NCBI RefSeq assembly: GCF_013375155.1
Contig: NZ_JABXOF010000007.1
Span: 62,001-126,000, forward strand
DNA length: 64,000 nucleotides
Direction: 5' to 3'
Origin: Serratia ureilytica
Lineage (GTDB): Bacteria; Pseudomonadota; Gammaproteobacteria; Enterobacterales; Enterobacteriaceae
The notes below the pieces were generated by a model that was not told where the DNA came from, ran no database searches, and worked only from the letters and a program-made list of their open reading frames with translations. The position numbers were made by a program, and so were the translations under genes. Below are positions 45,303 to 54,975 of the stretch, piece after piece. The number at the start of each line of letters is the position of its first letter. Position 1 is the first letter of the stretch.

Positions 45303-46241
45303 ATGAACAATATGCCGATCCTGAGTGACCTGCGGGTGTTCGTGCTGGTGGCGCGCCGCGCCGGGTTTGCCGCCGCCGCCGAAGAGTTGGGCGTTTCGCC
45401 GGCCTTTATCAGCAAGCGCATCGCGCTGTTGGAGAAGACGCTGGACGTGTCGTTGCTGCACCGCACCACGCGGCGGGTGGCGATCACCGAAGACGGCGAG
45501 CGCATCTACGAATGGGCGCAGCGCATTCTCAACGATGTCGATCAGATGATGGATGAGCTGTCCGAAGTGCGCCAGGCGCCGCAGGGCATGCTGCGGGTGG
45601 TCAGCAGCTTCGGCTTTGGCCGGCGTTTCGTCGCGCCGGCGCTGTCGGCGCTGGCGCGGCAGTATCCGCAGCTGGAACTGCGGCTCGACGTTTCCGATCG
45701 GCTGGTGGATCTGGTCAGCGAAGGTTTCGATCTGGATATCCGCATCGGCGACGATATCGCCCCCAATCTTATTGCGCGCAAGCTGGCGGACAACCAGCGC
45801 ATACTGTGCGCTTCGCCGGCGTACCTGCAGCGCCATGGGGCGCCGAAAAACCCGGCGGAGCTGGCGGGCCGTTCCTGTCTGGTGATCAAAGAACGCGATC
45901 ATCCGTTCGGGCTGTGGCGGCTGCAGGGGCCGAGCGGTGAAGAAACGGTAAAGGTGACGGGCGCGCTGGCGTCGAACCACGGCGAAATCGTGCATCAGTG
46001 GTGCCTGGACGGGCAGGGCGTCGCGCTGCGTTCCGCCTGGGACGTGAAAGAGAACATCGACAGCGGCCGACTGGTGCACATCCTGCCGGAGTATTATCAG
46101 CCGGCCAATATCTGGGCGGTGTACGTTTCCCGGCTGGCAACGTCGGCGAAAGTGCGGGTGACCGTCGAATTTCTGCGCGACTATTTTCGTGAGCACTACG
46201 GCGAAACGGTGCCGGCGAGTGAAAATCCGTCGCGGTCTTAA
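45303..46241 (+). CDS. dmlR: LysR-family regulator DmlR
   Basis: A 312-residue activator, needed in E. coli for D-malate utilisation through dmlA. It has an N-terminal winged helix (the VARRAGFAAAAEELGVSPAFISKRIALLE helices) and a C-terminal co-inducer domain, and aligns strongly with E. coli DmlR to the conserved end (VTVEFLRDYFREHY). ATG 45303 gives the E. coli-like start (MNN...L); a GTG at 45282 in the same frame is less likely. No strong ribosome site is visible. Confidence 0.9.
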   Translation: MNNMPILSDLRVFVLVARRAGFAAAAEELGVSPAFISKRIALLEKTLDVSLLHRTTRRVAITEDGERIYEWAQRILNDVDQMMDELSEVRQAPQGMLRVVSSFGFGRRFVAPALSALARQYPQLELRLDVSDRLVDLVSEGFDLDIRIGDDIAPNLIARKLADNQRILCASPAYLQRHGAPKNPAELAGRSCLVIKERDHPFGLWRLQGPSGEETVKVTGALASNHGEIVHQWCLDGQGVALRSAWDVKENIDSGRLVHILPEYYQPANIWAVYVSRLATSAKVRVTVEFLRDYFREHYGETVPASENPSRS

Positions 46242-46553
46242 GGCCAAAAATGTGCGCCAGATCATCTTATGCTCGTAAAATTCCCGTCCGTTACCTGAGG
46301 AACTGTCGCACGTGTTCCTTTTGCCAAAACTTTGGTTTATGCTCAGCTGAAGCGTTTCAGTTGAAGCACTCTTCGACAGAAATGCCGATGTGACGGCGGT
46401 GAAAAACCGCTGAGGCGCGGGAATAATGCAAACTCGGCGATTCACAGCGGGCGGTACGATCCACTACTCTATGCGGGTTAGTGAGACAACCAGTCAGCGC
46501 CGGGCGGCGCCGGTGAGTCAACCCGGCGTGGACGGCCCTTTTTCAGGAGCAGC
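46242..46553 (+). promoter_or_regulatory. epd upstream region with Cra box
   Basis: GCTGAAGCGTTTCAG at 46346-46360 is close to the Cra (FruR) consensus GCTGAATCGATTCA; epd-pgk is Cra-controlled in E. coli. A second TTCAGTTGAAGC unit follows immediately. A long epd leader of about 190 bases follows. No gene was found in the 312-base gap. Confidence 0.65.
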
Positions 46554-47570
46554 ATGACCATCCGCATAGCGATAAACGGCTTTGGCCGCATCGGCCGCAG
46601 CGTATTGCGCGCACTGTACGAATCGGGCCGACGGGCGGAAATCTCCGTGGTGGCGATCAATGAGCTGGCGAACGCCGAAGGCATGGCCCATCTGCTGAAG
46701 TACGACTCCAGCCATGGCCGCTTCGCCTGGGATGTGCGGCAAGAGTGCGACACGCTGAGCGTCGGAGACGACGCGATTCGCCTGTTGCACCAACCGGCGG
46801 TGGAGCAGTTGCCCTGGGGCGAACTGGGCGTCGACGTGGTGCTGGACTGCAGCGGCGTGTACGGCAGCCGGGCGGATGGCGAGGCCCATCTGGCGGCGGG
46901 GGCGAAGAAAGTGCTGTTCGCCCATCCGGGCGGCAACGATCTGGACGCCACCATCGTGTTCGGCGTCAACCATCAGACGCTGCTGGCGGAACATCGCATC
47001 GTGTCCAACGCCTCGTGCACCACCAACTGCATTATTCCGGTGATCAAGCTGCTGGACGACGCCTACAGCATCGAGTCCGGCACCGTGACCACCATTCACT
47101 CGGCGATGAACGATCAGCCGGTGATCGACGCGTATCACGCGGATTTGCGGCGCACCCGCGCGGCGAGCCAGTCGATCATTCCGGTCGATACCAAGCTGGC
47201 CGCGGGCATCACCCGCATCTTCCCGCAGTTTTGCGATCGCTTCGAGGCTATCTCGGTGCGCGTGCCGACCATCAACGTGACGGCTATCGATCTTAGCGTC
47301 AGCGTGAGCGCCGCAGTGAAGGTGGCGGAGGTCAACCAGCTGTTGCAAAAGGCCGCACGGGAATCATTTCGTGGTATAGTTGACTACACGGAATTACCAT
47401 TGGTCTCGATCGATTTTAACCATGACCCGCACAGCGCTATCGTCGACGGTACGCAGACCCGGGTCAGCGGGCAGCACCTGATAAAGACCTTGGTCTGGTG
47501 CGACAATGAATGGGGCTTTGCCAATCGGATGTTGGATACAACACGGGCAATGGCCGCCAGCGGTTTCTAG
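46554..47570 (+). CDS. epd: D-erythrose-4-phosphate dehydrogenase Epd
   Basis: GAPDH-like enzyme oxidising erythrose 4-phosphate to 4-phosphoerythronate for pyridoxal phosphate synthesis. It has 338 residues (E. coli 339), an NAD motif [15 protein letters not shown], the catalytic Cys in SNASCTTNC and the substrate His region [13 protein letters not shown]. An AGGAGC site precedes ATG 46554. It is followed by pgk and fbaA as in E. coli, and probably transcribed with pgk. Confidence 0.96.
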   Translation: MTIRIAINGFGRIGRSVLRALYESGRRAEISVVAINELANAEGMAHLLKYDSSHGRFAWDVRQECDTLSVGDDAIRLLHQPAVEQLPWGELGVDVVLDCSGVYGSRADGEAHLAAGAKKVLFAHPGGNDLDATIVFGVNHQTLLAEHRIVSNASCTTNCIIPVIKLLDDAYSIESGTVTTIHSAMNDQPVIDAYHADLRRTRAASQSIIPVDTKLAAGITRIFPQFCDRFEAISVRVPTINVTAIDLSVSVSAAVKVAEVNQLLQKAARESFRGIVDYTELPLVSIDFNHDPHSAIVDGTQTRVSGQHLIKTLVWCDNEWGFANRMLDTTRAMAASGF

Positions 47571-47640
47571 TACGGCGGCGCCGGCGTGATTGGCGCGCTG
47601 CTCAGGCAATTTTATAGAGATTCAATAAAGAGGGTTCACC

Positions 47641-48804
47641 ATGTCTGTAATTAAGATGACCGATCTGGATCTGGCGGGTAAACGCGTACTGATCCGCTCC
47701 GATCTGAACGTGCCGGTAAAAGACGGTAAAGTGACTTCCGACGCGCGTATCCGCGCTTCCCTGCCGACTATCGAAGCTGCGCTGAAGCAAGGCGCCCGCG
47801 TGATGGTAACCTCCCACCTGGGTCGTCCTACCGAAGGCGAGTACAACGAAGAATTCTCCCTGCTGCCTGTGGTCAACTACCTGAAAGATCACCTGAAATC
47901 CCCAGTGCGTCTGGCGAAGGATTATCTGGATGGCGTCGACGTCGCCGAAGGTGAACTGGTGGTGCTGGAAAACGTCCGTTTCAACAAGGGCGAGAAGAAA
48001 GACGACGAAACCCTGTCCAAGAAATACGCGGCGCTGTGCGACGTGTACGTGATGGACGCGTTCGGCACCGCGCACCGCGCGCAGGCTTCCACCCACGGCG
48101 TGGGCAAGTTCGCGCCTGTCGCCTGTGCCGGCCCGCTGCTGTCCGCCGAGCTGGAAGCGCTGGGCAAAGCCCTGGGTAACCCGGCCCGTCCGATGGTCGC
48201 CATCGTGGGCGGTTCTAAAGTCTCCACCAAACTGACCGTGCTGGATTCCCTGTCCAAAATCGCCGATCAGCTGATCGTCGGCGGCGGCATTGCCAACACC
48301 TTCGTGGCGGCGCAGGGCAACAACGTGGGCCAGTCCCTGTACGAACCTGACCTGATCCCGAACGCGCAGAAACTGCTGGAAACCTGCGACATTCCGGTGC
48401 CGACCGACGTGCGCGTGGCGACCGAGTTCTCTGAGACCGCGACCGCGACCGTGAAGCAGGCCAACGAGATCCAGGACAACGAGCAAATTCTGGATATGGG
48501 CGACGTCTCTGCCGAGCGTCTGGCCGTTATCCTGAAGAACGCCAAAACCATTCTGTGGAATGGCCCGGTTGGCGTATTCGAGTTCCCTAACTTCCGTAAG
48601 GGCACCGAAATTGTCGCCCGCGCGATCGCCGATAGCGACGCTTTCTCTATCGCTGGCGGCGGCGACACTCTGGCAGCCATCGATCTGTTCGGTATCGCTG
48701 ACAAAATCTCCTACATCTCCACCGGCGGTGGCGCATTCCTGGAATTCGTTGAAGGGAAACCGCTGCCTGCAGTCGTGATGCTGGAAGAGCGCGCTAAGCA
48801 GTAA
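47641..48804 (+). CDS. pgk: Phosphoglycerate kinase
   Basis: Glycolytic kinase that transfers phosphate from 1,3-bisphosphoglycerate to ADP. It has 387 residues as in E. coli. It has the N-domain substrate motif RSDLNVP and basic patch MVTSHLGRP, and the C-domain nucleotide motifs [10 protein letters not shown] and the final [12 protein letters not shown]. Strong codon bias is typical of a highly expressed gene. A weak hairpin lies between it and fbaA. Confidence 0.97.
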   Translation: MSVIKMTDLDLAGKRVLIRSDLNVPVKDGKVTSDARIRASLPTIEAALKQGARVMVTSHLGRPTEGEYNEEFSLLPVVNYLKDHLKSPVRLAKDYLDGVDVAEGELVVLENVRFNKGEKKDDETLSKKYAALCDVYVMDAFGTAHRAQASTHGVGKFAPVACAGPLLSAELEALGKALGNPARPMVAIVGGSKVSTKLTVLDSLSKIADQLIVGGGIANTFVAAQGNNVGQSLYEPDLIPNAQKLLETCDIPVPTDVRVATEFSETATATVKQANEIQDNEQILDMGDVSAERLAVILKNAKTILWNGPVGVFEFPNFRKGTEIVARAIADSDAFSIAGGGDTLAAIDLFGIADKISYISTGGGAFLEFVEGKPLPAVVMLEERAKQ

Positions 48805-48811
48805 TTCAGAC

Positions 48812-48840
48812 AACGGGAGGCGAAAGCCGCCCGTTTGTTT
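48812..48840 (+). terminator. Hairpin between pgk and fbaA
   Basis: An imperfect stem (ACGGGAGGC / GCCGCCCGT) with a GAAA loop is followed by TTGTTTT. It could act as a partial terminator or an mRNA-processing stem. Confidence 0.55.
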
Positions 48841-48920
48841 TATACCGCGCGGCAAATGCTGCGCGGCGTGAAAACATCGATTTACATCCATCTACGGCCG
48901 ACGAAACAGGACAAAGTAAC

Positions 48921-50000
48921 ATGTCTAAAATTTTTGATTTCGTAAAACCGGGTGTCATCACGGGTGATGACGTTCAGAAAGTCTTCGCAGTTGCTAAAGA
49001 GAACAACTTTGCGCTGCCAGCGGTAAACTGCGTGGGTACCGACTCCATCAACGCAGTGCTGGAAGCCGCGGCTAAAGTGCGCGCGCCGGTCATCGTTCAG
49101 TTCTCCAACGGCGGCGCCGCATTCATCGCCGGCAAAGGCGTGAAGACCGATGTGCCTCAGGGCGCAGCGATTCTGGGCGCTATCTCCGGCGCACACCACG
49201 TTCACCAGATGGCTGAACACTACGGCGTGCCGGTGATCCTGCACACCGACCACTGCGCGAAGAAACTGCTGCCATGGCTGGACGGCCTGCTGGACGCCGG
49301 CGAGAAACACTTCGCCGCTACCGGCAAACCGCTGTTCTCTTCCCACATGATCGATCTGTCTGAAGAGTCTCTGGAAGAAAACATCGAGATCTGCAGCGCC
49401 TACCTGAAGCGCATGGCCAAAATCGGCATGACGCTGGAAATCGAACTGGGCTGCACCGGCGGTGAAGAAGATGGCGTGGACAACAGCCATATGGACGCTT
49501 CCGCTCTGTACACCCAGCCGGAAGACGTGGCTTACGCGTACGAAAAACTGAACGCCATCAGCCCGCGCTTCACCATCGCTGCATCGTTCGGTAACGTGCA
49601 CGGCGTGTACAAGCCAGGCAACGTTAAGCTGACTCCAACCATCCTGCGCGATTCTCAGGATTACGTGTCCAAGAAATTCAACCTGCCGCACAACAGCCTG
49701 AACTTCGTGTTCCACGGCGGTTCCGGTTCTACCGACGCAGAGATCAAAGAGTCTGTGGGTTACGGCGTGATCAAGATGAACATCGACACCGACACCCAAT
49801 GGGCGACCTGGGACGGCATCCTGCAGTACTACAAAGCGAACGAAGCTTACCTGCAGGGCCAGCTGGGCAACCCGAAAGGCGCCGATCAGCCTAACAAGAA
49901 ATACTACGATCCACGCGTATGGCTGCGCGCAGCGCAGACCAGCATGGTGACGCGTCTGGAGCAGGCCTTCAAAGATCTGAACGCGGTAGACGTTCTGTAA
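48921..50000 (+). CDS. fbaA: Class II fructose-bisphosphate aldolase
   Basis: Zinc enzyme that interconverts fructose 1,6-bisphosphate with the triose phosphates. It has 359 residues as in E. coli. The zinc and catalytic residues lie in HTDHCAKK (Asp and His), ELGCTGGEEDGVDN, and NVHGVYKPGNVKL, with the substrate loop HGGSGS. Highly biased codon use. Downstream lies an unusual series of hairpins. Confidence 0.97.
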   Translation: MSKIFDFVKPGVITGDDVQKVFAVAKENNFALPAVNCVGTDSINAVLEAAAKVRAPVIVQFSNGGAAFIAGKGVKTDVPQGAAILGAISGAHHVHQMAEHYGVPVILHTDHCAKKLLPWLDGLLDAGEKHFAATGKPLFSSHMIDLSEESLEENIEICSAYLKRMAKIGMTLEIELGCTGGEEDGVDNSHMDASALYTQPEDVAYAYEKLNAISPRFTIAASFGNVHGVYKPGNVKLTPTILRDSQDYVSKKFNLPHNSLNFVFHGGSGSTDAEIKESVGYGVIKMNIDTDTQWATWDGILQYYKANEAYLQGQLGNPKGADQPNKKYYDPRVWLRAAQTSMVTRLEQAFKDLNAVDVL

Positions 50001-50026
50001 TCTTCGGCACCTGTTGCATGATGTAC

Positions 50027-50213
50027 AAGGCTCCCTGCGGGGAGCCTTTTTGTTTATGGCAAGCCTGATGCGTGGCTTGGCTTGCCGTAGGCAAAATATA
50101 AAAAATAAGGAAAATCAATTTATTGATTTTCGACTGATGATCACAAAGGAGGAAAAACCACGTTTTTTCCTCCTTTGTTTGCAATTTAAAGGCTCCCTGC
50201 GGGGAGCCTTTTT
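50027..50213 (+). terminator. Hairpin array after fbaA (two identical terminators flanking two other stems)
   Basis: Four stems occur in under 190 bases: GGCTCCC/GGGAGCC with a T-run at 50029-50051; AAAATCAAT/ATTGATTTT at 50111-50130; a 15-bp perfect stem at 50143-50178 containing AAGGAGG; and a second copy of the first terminator at 50191-50213. The outer two are real terminators for fbaA; the last can also serve the convergent membrane gene. Confidence 0.8.
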
Positions 50214-50218
50214 CGTTT

Positions 50219-50887
50219 TCAGCCCAACAGGCCGGCGCCGACGTTGATGGACAGGCCCAGGATCAGCATGTTGAACGCGAAGGAGATCACCGACTGCAGA
50301 AGGGTGATCTTGCGCACCTCTGCCGCGCCGACCGCCACATCGGCGGTTTGCGACGCGACCGCGATGGTGAAGGAGAAGTAGGCGAAATCCAGATAGGTGG
50401 GATCGGCGAGATTGCCGGGGAACAGCAGCGGCAAAGGATCCTGCTGTGCGCCCTGGCGATAAAACTGATGAGCATAGTGCATGGTGAAGGCGGTCGGCAG
50501 AAGCAGCCAGGAGACCGCCAGCGTGGCGCCGGTCAGGAGCAAATGCAGCGTTTTCAGAGAGCCGGCCACCTGTTTGGCGCTGCTCAATTCAAACAGGATC
50601 GCCAGTAAGCTGACCAGGCAGCCGAGGCTGACTAACGCCAGCACCATGCTGGCGCTTTCGTCCTGCCGCCGGGCGATTTGGCGAATGTGCTGCGGCGTGC
50701 TGACCAGCATCAGCCGCCAGAGAAACAGCAGGTAGAGCCAGGCCAGCGTATTCCAGCCGATCATCAAGCGTTGCAGCAGCGAGAGCTGGGCGGGCAGCAG
50801 CAGAAAGCATAGCAGCCCGGCGCCGACGGAAAACAGCAGCCTGGGCCGCACTTGCCAATAGTGTTTGAGCGAAGAGCGAATGTGCAT
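50219..50887 (-). CDS. DUF1345-family inner-membrane protein
   Basis: A 222-residue protein with about five hydrophobic helices and the family features FLWRLMLVSTPQHIRQIARRQDE and, near the end, YLDFAYFSFTIAVASQTADVAV, which resembles a potassium-channel pore loop. The role is unknown. It is convergent with fbaA and divergent from mscS. Confidence 0.8.
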   Translation of the reverse strand: MHIRSSLKHYWQVRPRLLFSVGAGLLCFLLLPAQLSLLQRLMIGWNTLAWLYLLFLWRLMLVSTPQHIRQIARRQDESASMVLALVSLGCLVSLLAILFELSSAKQVAGSLKTLHLLLTGATLAVSWLLLPTAFTMHYAHQFYRQGAQQDPLPLLFPGNLADPTYLDFAYFSFTIAVASQTADVAVGAAEVRKITLLQSVISFAFNMLILGLSINVGAGLLG

Positions 50888-51091
50888 GAAGAACGGATCC
50901 CTTGTCGTGAAATGGCCAACGCGCTGTTCTCAGCATAGAAGAAGCGGCGGGCGGTTTCGGCTATTTTTAATGCTGATGGTTGGCATGAGCCTTTAATGTT
51001 GGTTACCCTTAGGCGTGGTTTCCTACTGGCCGCCGAGGCCAGTGTATTTTTGCGAGTTTCTCCCGTTAGGGACTGAGTTAGGACGACACGA

Positions 51092-51958
51092 ATGAAAGAT
51101 TTGAATGTAGTAGACGGCATCAACGGTGCCGGCGACTGGTTGGTGAAGAATCAGGATCTGTTGATCCAGTACGCGGTGAATATCGTCGCCGCCATCGTTA
51201 TCCTGATCATCGGTTCGATTGTGGCCCGCGTGGTCGGCAATGCGCTGAACCGCGTGATGAAGCTGCGCGGCATCGACGCCACGGTGGCCGACTTCCTGTC
51301 GGCGATCGTGCGTTACGGCGTGCTGGCGTTCACCTTCATCGCCGTGCTGGGGCGCGTCGGCGTGCAGACAACCTCGGTGATCGCGGTGCTGGGTGCCGCC
51401 GGTTTGGCCGTCGGCCTGGCGCTGCAAGGCTCGCTGTCCAACTTCGCCGCCGGCGTGCTGCTGGTGATCTTCCGTCCGCTGCGCGTGGGTGAATATGTCG
51501 ATCTGGGCGGCGTGGCCGGTACCGTCGATCAGGTGCAGATTTTCTCCACCACCCTGCGCACCGCCGACAACAAAACCATCGTGGTGCCGAACGGTAAAAT
51601 CATCGCCGGCAACATCATCAACTACTCCCGCGAACCGAACCGCCGCGTGGATATCGTGGTGGGCGTGGCCTACAACGCCGATATCGACGTGGTGAAGAAG
51701 GTGCTGGGCGACGTGATCGCCGCCGACAAACGCATCATGCACGCCAAAGGCGTGACCGTGCGTCTGAACGAGATGGCGCCGTCCTCGCTGAACTTCGTGA
51801 CCCGTTCCTGGACCACCAATGCGGAATACTGGAACGTGTACTTCGATCTGATGGAAAACTTCAAGCGCGCGCTGGATGCCCACAACATCGGCATTCCGTT
51901 CCCGCAGATGGATGTGCACCTGTATCGCACCGAAGACGCTTCCGCCAAGGCGGAATAA
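51092..51958 (+). CDS. mscS: Small-conductance mechanosensitive channel MscS
   Basis: Inner-membrane heptameric channel that releases solutes on hypo-osmotic shock. It has 288 residues (E. coli 286), three N-terminal membrane helices with the pore-lining Gly/Ala-rich third helix ([23 protein letters not shown]) and a cytoplasmic beta/alpha domain containing [22 protein letters not shown] terminator follows. Confidence 0.96.
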   Translation: MKDLNVVDGINGAGDWLVKNQDLLIQYAVNIVAAIVILIIGSIVARVVGNALNRVMKLRGIDATVADFLSAIVRYGVLAFTFIAVLGRVGVQTTSVIAVLGAAGLAVGLALQGSLSNFAAGVLLVIFRPLRVGEYVDLGGVAGTVDQVQIFSTTLRTADNKTIVVPNGKIIAGNIINYSREPNRRVDIVVGVAYNADIDVVKKVLGDVIAADKRIMHAKGVTVRLNEMAPSSLNFVTRSWTTNAEYWNVYFDLMENFKRALDAHNIGIPFPQMDVHLYRTEDASAKAE

Positions 51959-51963
51959 CAGAG

Positions 51964-51990
51964 AAGGGGGCCTTGCCCCCTTTTTTATTG
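51964..51990 (+). terminator. Terminator of mscS
   Basis: The stem AAGGGGGC / GCCCCCTT is followed by a T-run immediately after the mscS stop. Confidence 0.88.
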
Positions 51991-52213
51991 CTATTTTCCC
52001 CGTATTAGCCAGGCAGCCATTCAATCTGTCTCCGCTGTATCGATATTGGCGCCAAGCCGATATGCGCCTTCGGAAATTGCGGCCTATGACAAGTAGATGC
52101 GGGCGTAATAACGAGAAGCTCAATAAGTCGCGGTAAAAACGACTTTTCGTTGTTACTGTTTCCTTCTCTGATACCATAGCTTTCTTGTGGATTGTCGATA
52201 GGAAAGGGATGAA

Positions 52214-53341
52214 ATGAAAAGGGCTGTTATTGCCGCATTATTGAGCGTCTTGATCTCTGGATGTGGGCCAAAAGCATTGTCGCCTGAACAAATACAGCAA
52301 GTAGACGATTTAAAGTCAGAGCTGGTGAGTACGGATGCCGAGATTGAAAACGCAGCTAAACAGCAGGACACGTTAAACGGCGGCTTGATTAAATCTCTGG
52401 TGATGGCGCGACTGGAAATTCTGAAAACGAACAAGGCGCTTATTCAGCAACGAATCAATGCGATCGAGTCTGGATCAAAGGTTGAGATTGTCACGAACCA
52501 GACCGCGCCGGATCTGAAGCTGGCGGAAAAGCTCACCGCCGAATTGGCAATGCTGACTCGGGAAATATCGACCGCTAAACAAGAGGCTGCACAATACGAT
52601 GGTGGTCTGATGGGGTCGATAAAAAAGGCAACGATAGCCACTCAAGAGCAAAGTCTGGCGATGTTGCAGCAAAAATTGCTGTCGGCGAAATATGGCCTGG
52701 CCGTTCCGACGATAGCCCATCATGCAACATCAACCGCTTCAAAATCCAATCAGCGGGAAGAACCGGTGGCGAAAGACGCGTTGCTTCCGCCCGGCATTGG
52801 GCCGTTTGGACTGCAAATGGGGTTGACGAAAAAGAACGTCGAGGACATGACAGGCGTTACCTTAACGGCAATACCGAATCGTCTTAATATTTATACTACG
52901 GAGGTCGTCCCCAAAACGTATTACGCCTTTGAAACCTACATTTTGCTCATCTCTCCCAAGGTTGGTTTATGCCGAATTCGCGCGCTTAGCGGTGATATCA
53001 ATACAGACAGTTATGGGGTGGAGTTAAAGTCCAGGGTGAAGGACATTGCTAAATCATTGACCGCTAATTATGGCAAAGGAAATGCTACTGATTTGCTGTT
53101 GCCGGGGTCGTTATGGAAAGAACCTGGTGATTGGATGATGGGGCTGCTTAAAAAAGAACGCTATTTCGGTATTGACTGGGAAGAGAAAAAAGATAAACCG
53201 TTCAAGAACGATTTGCAGGGGATTATGCTTGAAGCGACCGCCGTCAATAGTGGGATTGGGAGCGTTTATCTGCAATATGATTTTAAAAATGTCGATGAGT
53301 GCATAAAGGAAGCCAATGACAAGGAAAACAGTGCACTATAG
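52214..53341 (+). CDS. Predicted lipoprotein of unknown function with coiled coil
   Basis: A 375-residue protein with a lipoprotein signal (LLSVLISGC), so the mature N-terminus is lipidated Cys18. Residues about 25-150 are helical with heptad-like spacing and probably form coiled coils. The C-terminal half (from about 190) is a separate domain starting PPGIGPFGLQMGLTKKNVEDM. Base composition is clearly more AT-rich than neighbours, suggesting later acquisition. I do not recognise the family. Confidence 0.75.
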   Translation: MKRAVIAALLSVLISGCGPKALSPEQIQQVDDLKSELVSTDAEIENAAKQQDTLNGGLIKSLVMARLEILKTNKALIQQRINAIESGSKVEIVTNQTAPDLKLAEKLTAELAMLTREISTAKQEAAQYDGGLMGSIKKATIATQEQSLAMLQQKLLSAKYGLAVPTIAHHATSTASKSNQREEPVAKDALLPPGIGPFGLQMGLTKKNVEDMTGVTLTAIPNRLNIYTTEVVPKTYYAFETYILLISPKVGLCRIRALSGDINTDSYGVELKSRVKDIAKSLTANYGKGNATDLLLPGSLWKEPGDWMMGLLKKERYFGIDWEEKKDKPFKNDLQGIMLEATAVNSGIGSVYLQYDFKNVDECIKEANDKENSAL

Positions 53342-53438
53342 CGGCACGCGCTTTTGAAAAATAACCGATAGGTTAAGGGTTTCTCATGAGAGGCCGAGAC
53401 GCCATCGATGGCGTCTCGGCCTTTTCTTTTCCGCGAGG

Positions 53439-54788
53439 TCAGGCGCCAGCGGCCGGTTCCGCGAGCGGCGCGCGACGATGCAGGCTGAGGCGATAGAGCA
53501 GGAAGATAGCGACTGCGCCCAGCAGCGCCGGCAGCGCTAGCCAGAGGAAGAACACTTCCGCCGATCCGGCGGCGGTCATCATCCAGGCGCCGAGCATCGA
53601 GCCGACGATCGAACCGAAGCGGCCATTGGCCATGGCCCAGCTGACGCCGGTCACGCGGGCAGCGGTCGGGTAAAGGGTGGCGGAGACCAGGTTCAGGCCG
53701 TTTTGCGCGCCGGCCACGCCGAAGCCAATCAGGAACACGACGGCGGCCAGCGTATAGACGTCGCCCATCAGATACCCGGTCGCGCCGATCACCAGCGCAG
53801 CGCCCAGGTAGGAGACGGCCAGCACGCGGTAGGGCCCGATCCGATCCATCAGCAGCGCCATCAGGATGGCGCCCAGGGTGCCGCCGAGCGGCACCATCGC
53901 CCCGATGCGCGAGGCGTGGGCGATATCGTAACCGGCGTCTTTGAGGATCGTCGGCAGCCAGCTGGTGAGCAGGTAGAACACGAACAGCGAACAGAAGAAC
54001 GCCACCCACAGCAGCAGGGTGCGCACGGCGCGGCCTTCGATAAACAGGTGTGATATCGGCGATGTGGCCTGCGGTGGGCGCTCGTCATCGACAATCGTCA
54101 CGCCGGCCCAACGCTGGCCGGTGATGCGTTCGACCACCCGGCGCAGCCGATCGGCATGTTTGGCGCTGGCGGCCATAAAGCGTACTGATTCGGGCATCTG
54201 CCAGGCCAACAACGGCAGCAGCGCCAACGGCGCGATGCCACCGACCAGCAGCAGGCCGCGCCAGCCGAACGCCGGGATGATCTGCCCGGCCAGCAGGCCG
54301 CCCAGGGCCAACCCGGCGGTAAAGCCGCTCCAGCTCAAGGTGACCATCAGCATGCGGCGGCGCGCCGGCGAGTACTCCGAGCTGAGGGTGATGCAGGTCG
54401 GTATCGCGCCTCCGAGGCCAATGCCGGTGATGAAGCGCAGCAGGGTCAGGGATTCGATCGAATGCGTATAGGCCGAAGCCAGAGTACAGCCGCCAAACAC
54501 CAGCACAGCGACGAGCAGCACGCGTTTGCGGCCAATGGCGTCGGCGATCGGCCCGAACAGCAGGCTGCCGATCAGCAGGCCGAACAGCCCCGCGCCGAAG
54601 GCGGGGGAGAGCTGAGCGGGCAGCAGATCCCACTCTTCGCGCAGCGCCGGCGCGATATAGCCGATGATGGCGGTATCGAAACCGTCCAGAAGGGCAATGA
54701 GGAAACACAGGGTCAGGATCAGGATTTGGTAGGGGGAGATCCTGGCGCGATCGATGATTTCGCTGATGCGAGCGGTATTTGGGCTCAT
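53439..54788 (-). CDS. MFS transporter, aromatic acid:H+ symporter (AAHS) type
   Basis: A 449-residue permease with 12 predicted helices. The N-terminal LDGFDTAIIGYIAPAL motif with its DGxD-like signature, and GPIADAIGRKR in loop 2-3, are typical of PcaK/BenK/MhpT-type carriers for aromatic acids. ATG 54788 was preferred to a longer frame from 54872, which lacks support. No aromatic-degradation gene is adjacent; the nearest is the island 25 kb away. Confidence 0.82.
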   Translation of the reverse strand: MSPNTARISEIIDRARISPYQILILTLCFLIALLDGFDTAIIGYIAPALREEWDLLPAQLSPAFGAGLFGLLIGSLLFGPIADAIGRKRVLLVAVLVFGGCTLASAYTHSIESLTLLRFITGIGLGGAIPTCITLSSEYSPARRRMLMVTLSWSGFTAGLALGGLLAGQIIPAFGWRGLLLVGGIAPLALLPLLAWQMPESVRFMAASAKHADRLRRVVERITGQRWAGVTIVDDERPPQATSPISHLFIEGRAVRTLLLWVAFFCSLFVFYLLTSWLPTILKDAGYDIAHASRIGAMVPLGGTLGAILMALLMDRIGPYRVLAVSYLGAALVIGATGYLMGDVYTLAAVVFLIGFGVAGAQNGLNLVSATLYPTAARVTGVSWAMANGRFGSIVGSMLGAWMMTAAGSAEVFFLWLALPALLGAVAIFLLYRLSLHRRAPLAEPAAGA

Positions 54789-54975
54789 GGTTATTCCACT
54801 GTTATTCGGCTTGTGTGGGCTGGCTGAGGGCTGTTCAGGCCAGGCCTGAACCAAAACCGCTGTGGCTGGCATCGCGTAGAAATCCGAGTATACACCAGAG
54901 CGGGGGCGTTGCGGGGAGGGGGAATTGCTGATAATCGCCCGCCGCAGGAGGTGTCTGTGGCGGGCGCAGGCAAGG

